Shown here in pieces: positions 57,170-64,000 of a stretch of 64,000 nt of DNA. Under the pieces are notes generated by a model, which made no database searches, was not told the origin of the DNA, and was given only the letters and a program-made list of their open reading frames with translations. A program made the position numbers and the translations under genes. The stretch is from the NCBI GenBank assembly GCA_014706295.1, contig JACSVZ010000007.1:63190441-63254440 (forward strand). The letters run 5' to 3'. Every line of letters begins with the position of its first letter. Position 1 is the first letter of the stretch. Origin of the DNA: Lycocorax pyrrhopterus obiensis (taxonomy: Eukaryota; Chordata; Aves; Passeriformes; Paradisaeidae).

Positions 57170-57935
57170 CTTTTTTTTTTTGGAATTTTTTTCTTCCTAA
57201 AATCAAGTGAATATTAGAATTAAAAATTCAATATTTCAAGATAAATCTTGATTTCTTTTTACAGAAAAATCTTGCTGTGCTTTCCTTAATTTTCCTATTA
57301 GAATATTAGACTTGAAACCAATAAATTTTTCCAGTTAATTCTGAATTTTTTTTAATGGAAAAATTTTGCTGCACTTGGTGCCTCTTTCCTTAATTTTTAT
57401 ATTTGAATATTAGACATGAAAAATGAAATATTTCCCGATAATTCTTAATTAAAATCTTGGAAAATCTTGGTGAGTCTTTCCTGAATTTTCATATTGGAAT
57501 ATTAGACATGAAAAATTCAATATTTCCAGATAATTCTTAATTTTTTTTAACAGAAATATCTCGCTGCTGCTCTCTGTTTTCTCTTTTCCTGTATTATTTT
57601 TCTTCCTAAAATCCATTGAATATTAGACATGAAAAATTAAATATTTCAAGATAATTCTTAATTCCTTTTTATGGAAAACTCTTGCTGCACTTTGAGTTTC
57701 TTTCCTTAATTTTTATATTTGAATATTAGACATGAAAAATGAAATATGTCCAGATAATATTAATGAAAAATTAAATATTTCCAGCTAATTCTTAATTAAA
57801 ATCTTGGAAAATCTTGGGGACTCTTTCCTGAATTTTCATGTTGGAATACTGGACATGAAAAATCCAGTATTTCCAGAAAATTCTTAATTTCTTTAGAGAA
57901 AAATTTTGCCATGCTTGGTGCCTCTTTCCTGAATT
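57170..57935. repeat. AT-rich tandem repeat, 92-123 bp units
   Basis: gaatattagacatgaaaaa and variants recur at 57209, 57301, 57405, 57497, 57618, 57721 and 57844. Between them, cttaattaaaatcttgg and tttccttaatttt segments repeat. About seven units of variable length. Confidence 0.85.
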
Positions 57936-58137
57936 TTCCTCCTCATTTTTGAGTCATCTTCCTCCTTCTCTTCTGAGGGAATAACCTCGCTATCACTTTG
58001 ATAAATAATAGAAATTATAAAAATAATTCCAGCGCCATTCCGGGCTGAATCCTGAATTCTCCTGCGGATTTCGTGATCCAAGGAGATAAAAATAACTAGC
58101 GGGATTTTTTCCCCCCTTTCCCGTATGTCTGTCAATC

Positions 58138-58262
58138 AAAATGATAAAGATATTTCTGACTCGCAGCTTTAATGGTGTAATTAGGGCTAATTACATGTTC
58201 CAATGATTACACGTATGAACACTAATTACGTAATTGTAGACAATTATGCTAATTAGGTAAAT
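58138..58262. promoter_or_regulatory. Homeodomain-site-rich unique block
   Basis: TAAT cores are densely packed: gtaattagggctaattac (58178-58195), aatgattac (58202), ctaattacgtaattg (58222-58236) and caattatgctaattagg (58241-58257). It lies between two repeat arrays yet is not itself repetitive. A candidate enhancer; conservation was not tested. Confidence 0.35.
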
Positions 58263-58287
58263 ACATCGTTAAGGAGAAAGCTCTGGC

Positions 58288-59117
58288 AAAATCCAGGGAA
58301 TTTGCGCCAGACCCAAAGAAAGTGAAATCACAATAAATGAGGAAAATCCTTCAAGTCTGGAAAATCCAGGGGCCATTCCCATGCAGGGAATTGGAATGGT
58401 TTGGGTTGGAATGGTGTTGTTGGGAAGAGCCTTCAATTGCTTTGGAATCTTGGAATGGTTTGAATTGGAATGGTGTTGTTGGGAAGGGCCTTCAGCTGCT
58501 GTGGAATCTTGGAATGGTTTGGGTTGGAATGGTGTTGGAAGGAGCCTTCAAGTGCTGGGGAATCTTGGAATGGTTTGCGTTGGAATGGTGTAGCTGGGAA
58601 GAGCCTTCGGCTGTTGTGGAATCTTGGAATGGATGGGTTGGAATGGTGTAGTTGGGAAGAGCCTTCGGCTGTTGTGGAATCTTGGAATGGATGGGTTGGA
58701 ATGGTGTAGTTGGGAAGAGCCTTCGGCTGTTGTGGAATCTTGGAATGGATGGGTTGGAATGGTGTTGGAAGGAGCCTTCAAGTGCTGGGGAATCTTGGAA
58801 TGGTTTGCGTTGGAATGGTGTAGTTGGGAAGAGCCTTTGGCTGCTGTGGAATCTTGGAATGGATGGGTTGGAATGGTGTAGTTGGGAAGAGCCTTCAGCT
58901 GCTGTGGAATCTTGGTGGAATGGTGTTGTTGGGAAGAGCCTTAGAGTGCAATGGAAAAAAATCCAGGGAATTTGCACCAGACCCAAAGACAGTGAAATCA
59001 CAGTGAAAGAGGAATAATCCTTCATGTCTGTGAAATCCAGGAGCCATTCCCATGTTGGGAATTGGAGTGGTTGGGGTTGGAGTGGTGGTGTTGGGAAGAG
59101 CCTTCAGCTGTTGTGGA
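58288..59117 (+). repeat. 58-bp minisatellite inside a 669-bp duplication
   Basis: The unit gaatcttggaatggatgggt ... gagccttcggctgttgtg is 58 bp (59-60 in some copies), about ten copies at 58387-58945. The leader aaaatccagggaatttgc ... gccattcccatg occurs at 58288 and again at 58957, so leader plus array were duplicated with a 669-bp period. The monomer wording ggaatggtttgggttgga is that of an antisense CR1 3' end. Confidence 0.95.
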
Positions 59118-59395
59118 ATCCTGGAATGGTTTGGGTTGGGAGAACTTCAGATCCCATCCCATTCCCACCTCTGCCATGGCAGGGACACCTCCCACTGTCC
59201 CAGGCTGCTCCAAGCCCCAGTGTCCAGCCTGGCCTTGGACACTTCCAGGGATCCAGGGGCAGCCACAGCTGCTCTGGGAATTCCAGCCCAGCCCCTCCCC
59301 ACCCTCCCAGCCAGGAATTCCTTCCCAGTATCCCATCCGTCCCTGCCCTCTGGCACTGGGAAGCCATTCCCTGTGTCCTGTCCCTCAGGGGATTC
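59117..59395 (-). mobile_element. CR1 type A fragment
   Basis: atcctggaatggtttgggtt to ccattccctgtgtcctgtcc. Its 3' end is continuous with the 58-bp minisatellite, the likely source of the monomer. Confidence 0.9.
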
Positions 59396-60689
59396 AGATT
59401 TTGTCCAGTTTTAAACACTCCCTGAGTTTTAGCTCTCATCCCTTCCCTTTGGAAACCACCTCATCCCACTGTTGCTTCCCATTGTGCTGATTCCCTTTAC
59501 CCTGCCTGTCCAAACCCTTAAGCCCAGCCCTTAATCCTGGTTTTATTCCTAGCTGCAAGCTGATCCAGGTTCTATTTTTTTTTTTTTTCCTTAACATCTC
59601 TTCTCAATTCTCTTGAAATGTGGGAAGCGTTCCCAGATTCCGTTCCTTGGCACTCGTGGGAGTCCTTGGAAGGAGTGCCAGGAGCGCTCCACAAGACATG
59701 AATGATGCCATTTGGGATTACTGGAGTTTGCCGAGTTTTTCTTCTCCTGGAGCTGGAAAGGAGCTGGAATCTCAGGCGGTCGGATGCCAGCACCTTTCCA
59801 ATTCCTTTTCCCGGAACAAAGGAATTGCTGGAACCTTTTTAAGCCATGCCAGGTTCGGGGCAGGAGAGATTTGATCCTTTCCCAGTGATTTTTAACATTG
59901 TTTTGAGGTGTTTTCTCGCCTGGAGGAGAATTTGCCAATTCATCCTCTGGAAAAAAGGGAAAACCGGTGCACAGAGAGCAAAAACCATGGAAAAATCGAG
60001 TCAAAATCTTCGGAATTTCCATCCTGACTGAGCCCACACATTCCTTGCCCTGTCTCCAACACCTGGAGTGTGCAGGCAGGACGTGCTCAGGCCGATATTT
60101 TAGAATTGCCTGATGGAAAAGTTGCATCCAATGCCTGGGATAAGAAGGTGTGGATGGATTTAATTCCCACCAAGGAATGATGTCCTCTTTGGAATGTGTT
60201 CAGATCCCTGAATTTTGTGCCGTCACATTCGATAACGTGGCCGTCGGTACCTTGTCATTTGAAAGGAAAAAGGGTGGTTTTAGGAAAAACCCCAAACAAA
60301 TAACCCTTGTCCAGCCAGTTACTCTGATTCCTGATTTTCTAAGGAATATTTTATATGGAATATCTGATTTTTTAAGGAATCAGGGAGTTTTTGCAGGATC
60401 TCTGAGGAGCTGCTGCTCCTGCCTGGCCTTTGCTGTCGATGCTTTTCCTTCCAAGCTGCTGTCCCAGCTGAGCTGCCAAATCCCTCTCATCAAGATTCCC
60501 ACCCTTTCCCCGTTTTTTCCCTGCTCCCTCCTTCCCAGTTCTCCCACCTTTCCAGCAAAATCAAATGTCAGCTCCTTCCGTTGTCGCCACAGCTGAACCT
60601 GGTGGCAGCTCAGACTCTCACTCCCGTTTTGGGATCATCGGGGGGAATTGGGATCCGGTGGGAGGAAAACACAGCACAGCTGATTGGGA
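59396..60689. other. Unique intronic sequence
   Basis: The 178-codon minus frame at 59591-60127 has no recognisable domain; no repeat found. Confidence 0.5.
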
Positions 60690-62275
60690 TTGCTGGGAAA
60701 TTTAGGGTTTGGATCTCTGGGAGATTTAGGGTTTGGATCATTGGGATTTAAGGCTTGGAACACTGGGAAATTTCAGGTTTGGATCACTGGGAAATTTAGG
60801 GTTTAGATCACTGGGAGATTTAGGACTTGGATCATTGAGATTCAGGGTTTGGATTACTGGGAAGTTTACAGTTTGGATCCCTGGGAAATTCAGAGTTTGG
60901 ATCACTGGGAAATTTAGGATTTGGATCACTGGGAAATTTGGGGTTTGGATCACTGGGAAATTAAGGGTTTGGATCATTGAGATTTAGGGTTTGAATCACT
61001 GGGAGATTTAGGATTTGGAACACTGGGAAATTTAGGGTTTGGATCACTGGGAAATTTAGGGTTTGGATCACTGGGAAATTTGGGGTTTGGATCCCTGGGA
61101 GATTTGGGGTTTGGATCACTGGGAAATTTAGGGTTTGGATCATTGAGATTCAGAGTTTGGATCATTGAGATTTAGGATTTGGATCACTGGGAGGTTTAGG
61201 TTTTGGAACACTGGGAAATTTTGGGTGTGGATCACTGGGAAATTTAGGGTTTGGATCACCAGGAGATTTAGGACTTGGATCATTGAGATTCAGGGTTTGG
61301 ATTACTGGGAAATTTACAGTTTGGATCCCTGGGAAATTTAGAGTTTGGATCACTGGGAAATTTAGGATTTGGGTCACTGGGAAATTTGGGGTTTGGATCC
61401 CTGGGAAATTAAGGATTTGGAACACTGGGAAATTTAGGGTTTGGATCACCAGGATTTAGGACTTGGATCATTGAGATTTGGGGTTTGGATCCCTGGGAGA
61501 TTTGGGGTTTGGATCATTGGGAAATTTAGGGTTTGGATCATTGAGATTCAGAGTTTGGATCATTGAGATTTAGGATTTGGATCACTGGGAGGTTTAGGTT
61601 TTGGAACACTGGGAAATTTAGGGTTTGGATCACGGGGAGATTTAGGACTTGGATCATTGAGATTCAGGGTTTGGATTACTGGGAAATTTACAGTTTGGAT
61701 CCCTGGGAAATTTAGAGTTTGGATCACTGGGAAATTTAGGATTTGGGTCACTGGGAAATTTGGGGTTTGGATCCCTGGGAAATTAAGGGTTTGGATCATT
61801 GAGATTTAGGGTTTGAATCACTGGGAGATTTAGGATTTGGAACACTGGGAAATTTAGGGTTTGGATCACCAGGATTTAGGACTTGGATCATTGAGATTTA
61901 GGGTTTGGATCACTGGGAAATTTGGGGTTTGGATCCCTGGGAGATTTGGGGTTTGGATCATTGGGAAATTTAGGGTTTGGATCATTGAGATTCAGAGTTT
62001 GGATCATTGAGATTTAGGATTTGGATCACTGGGAGGTTTAGGTTTTGGAACACTGGGAAATTTTGGGTGTGGATCACTGGGAAATTTAGGGTTTGGATCA
62101 CGGGGAGATTTAGGACTTGGATCATTGAGATTCAGGGTTTGGATTACTGGGAAATTTACAGTTTGGATCCCTGGGAGATTTGGGGTTTGGACCATTGAGA
62201 TTTAGGGTTTGAATCTCTGAGAGATTTTGGGTTTGGATCTCTGGGAAATTTAGGGTTTAATTCAGAAAGTTTTCT
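60690..62275 (+). repeat. 22-24 bp minisatellite with higher-order units
   Basis: Main units ggaaatttagggtttggatc+actg (24 bp) and gagatttagggtttggatc+att (22 bp), about 68 copies. A distinctive run, atcattgagatttaggattt followed by ggaggtttaggttttggaac, recurs at 61161, 61559 and 62003, showing higher-order units of about 400-440 bp. Ten-codon minus-strand frames are compositional. Confidence 0.97.
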
Positions 62276-62754
62276 GGAAATGCTTTTGGGGTTCATTTCC
62301 AGTCTCACAGAGATATTCTGGGAATACCAACGAGGTCTGATGCGCACATAAACTGGGAGCCATCTACTCCCAATGTTTAGGGATTTTTCCCAGATTTTCT
62401 TCCTCTGCTGTTGGCATTGTCTGAAGGACAGCAGGATTTTCCTGGATTATTTCTTATGGAGTTTTAAAAATGGAAACAAGTGGAAGCAAAAGGCTGATAT
62501 TGACCTGCAGGGAATCAATAACCTCGGTGATGTCACCGAGCACGACGGGGTGGGAACAGAGCCACTTAAACCCGGCCTTGAGGGAGCTTTACTGAAGGGG
62601 ATTTTGTCTGGTCTAGAAGAGGCTTCCCAAAAACCTGCCTGGGTTCCTGTGGAGGGCACGGAATGGGTTTCCTGCCTTGGAGGAGGGTGGGAATGTTGTG
62701 TGGGCCTGGTGGAGAGAAAAATTCGGGATGGATGAAACGTTGGAGACTGAACTT
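62276..62754. other. Unique intronic sequence
   Basis: Nothing recognised between the minisatellite and the two-part CR1. Confidence 0.55.
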
Positions 62755-63258
62755 GGCACTGGTGAAGCCTCACCTTGAATCTTAGGGCCAGTTTGGGGTC
62801 ATCCATGACAAGAAAGACGTGGAGGGGCTGGAGCGTGCCCAGGGAAGGGAACGGAGCTGGGAAGGGGCTGGAGAATTCCTGAGGGAGCTGGGAAAGGGGC
62901 TCAGCCTGGAGAAAAGGAGGCTCAGGGGGGACCTTGTGGCTCTGCACAACTCCCTGACAGGAGGGGGCAGCCGGGGGTGGGGTCGGGCTCTGCTCCCAGG
63001 GAACAGGGACAGGAGGAGAGGGAACGGCCTCAGGCTGGGCCAGGGGAGGCTCAGGGTGGACATGAGCAGGAATTTCCCCATGGAAAGGGTGGTCAGGCCT
63101 TGGCAGGGGCTGCCCAGGGAGGTTTGGAGTGCCCATCCCTGGAGGTGTCCAAGGAATTCCTGGATGTGGCACTCACAGCTGTGGGCTGGGGACAAGGTGG
63201 GGATCAGGCACAGCTGGGACTTGATGGGCTGGGAAACTTTTTCCAACCTTAGGAATTC
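62755..63258 (+). mobile_element. CR1 type B part of two-part copy 2
   Basis: Longer at its 5' end than the 38.5-kb copy (caagaaagacgtggaggggc). Shares the passage acaaggtggggatcaggcac and the same junction wording at its 3' end. Confidence 0.9.
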
Positions 63259-63475
63259 CATGAGGTTTAGACTGGATAGTTGGGAAAATTTCTTCCCTAA
63301 ATAGGTTTTCCAGCCCTGGCACAGGTACAGGGTGGAGTCCCCATGCCTGGAGGGATTTAAATCCATGTGGATGTGGCACCTGGGGCCATGGGGCAGTGGT
63401 GGCCTTGGCAATGCCATGTTGCACTTCATGGTCTTGGAGAACTTTTCCAACCTTAACGATTCTGTGAATTTATGA
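63259..63475 (+). mobile_element. CR1 type C part of two-part copy 2
   Basis: gaggtttagactggatagtt, ccagccctggcacaggtac, ending ccttaacgattctgtgaat. Confidence 0.9.
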
Positions 63476-64000
63476 GGGACAGGAATCTCCTGAAAACCAA
63501 ACTGGGGTTTTTGAAGGAGGGCTTGCTTGGTTTGGTTTTGGTTTTTTTGTTTGTTTGGGGTTTTTTTGTCTGGGTTCCTTTATTTGTGACCTTTCTCATC
63601 TCAAAATCTTCACGTCAGCCCCAAAACCCGTCCCCTAACAACTGTGGCGGGAAATGGAGTCAGGATTTTTATTGCTGAAAGATCGGAGGAGAAACATTTC
63701 CTCGTGTGGCGCTCAGTTGAGTCGTTGTCATCCCTGACAGCATTTTGGGAACGCTCCGTGAAGCTGCTTCCCTGTTTTTCCCAAGGGTTTTCCAGGGGAG
63801 CGGAAAGGGTGGAGATGAAGGGAAGGAAAAGCAGAAACAACACCTGAAATTGTTGTTTTAAGAGGGGAAAAAAGCCTCAATTCAAACCGCCTGGGTCTCA
63901 CCACGGCTTTGTCACTTTGAACCGCGATTATGCTCTGAGGAGTCAATTCCAAGTGGAAAAAAATCCCTGTTTAAGGCATTTTCCATCTCTGTTTAGACTC
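63476..64000. other. Unique intronic sequence to window end
   Basis: T/G-run stretch at 63535-63575; otherwise nothing recognised. Confidence 0.5.

Larger units (their letters stand above)
49007..64000 (+). other. Intron following the MDGA exon (5' part)
   Basis: Begins with the donor gtgagt at 49007. I looked downstream for the next MDGA exon, which should begin with a conserved Arg-Trp-Thr-Lys block, and did not see it, so the intron runs past the window end. It contains CR1 copies, three minisatellites and one candidate conserved element. Confidence 0.65.

Noticed and set aside
60733..62195. Collagen-like or low-complexity repeat proteins read from the minisatellite
   Set aside because: Open frames follow from the repeat unit lacking stops in some frames; no start context, splice sites or conservation.
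60690..62275. Interstitial telomere or plant-type TTTAGGG telomere
   Set aside because: tttaggg occurs once per 22-24 bp unit and always followed by tttggatc; vertebrate telomere repeat ttaggg is not in uninterrupted tandem.
62447..63172. 241-codon minus-strand open frame rich in proline
   Set aside because: Mostly the antisense of a type B CR1; the same peptide wording recurs at 17.9, 30.5, 32.6, 34.9 and 38.6 kb.

Overview
ORGANISM AND LOCUS. This is vertebrate nuclear DNA, almost certainly from a bird and probably a songbird. About fifty 5'-truncated CR1 LINE fragments, in both orientations, are the commonest repeat. A composite ERVK-like retroviral insertion and many GC-rich and AT-rich minisatellites complete the picture. 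There is no prokaryotic gene organisation. Only one conventional protein-coding segment is supported: a 142-bp exon at 48865-49006 (+) encoding the start of the first Ig domain of an MDGA synaptic adhesion regulator, most likely MDGA2. The rest reads as intron: 48.9 kb upstream (end of the preceding intron) and 15 kb downstream (start of the next). One exon in 64 kb fits a very large gene. Songbird origin and the choice of MDGA2 over MDGA1 are inferences. LAYOUT. 1-6.8 kb: unique intron with scattered CR1. 6.8-10.7 kb: AT-rich block with two T-rich arrays that share a homologous right flank, around a roughly 160-bp AT satellite. 10.7-35.2 kb: CR1-rich, with small tandem duplications at 20.1, 22.4, 23.3-24.3 and 24.4-24.6 kb. 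35.5-36.2 kb: 28-bp minisatellite. 38.5-41.1 kb: a two-part CR1, then an antisense CR1 split by the ERV insertion (39229-40971), which itself carries a nested antisense solo LTR. 47.87-48.86 kb: a 202-bp tandem array whose last copy supplies the 3' splice site of the MDGA exon. 57.2-59.1 kb: AT-rich repeat, a homeodomain-site-rich unique block and a 58-bp minisatellite. 60.7-62.3 kb: a 22-24 bp minisatellite with higher-order structure. 62.8-63.5 kb: a second copy of the two-part CR1. HOW IT WORKS TOGETHER. The window is a gene intron shaped by CR1 insertion followed by local tandem duplication. Several minisatellites appear to have been seeded from CR1 3' ends. The most noteworthy structure is the 202-bp array, which repeats a polypyrimidine tract plus AG four times before the true acceptor. 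CR1 TYPES USED BELOW. Type A ends (sense) in ccaacccaaaccattcc. Type B contains gacaggagggggcagccgg. Type C contains gtggatgtggcacttgggg. All boundaries were read by eye and are accurate to roughly 10-20 bases.
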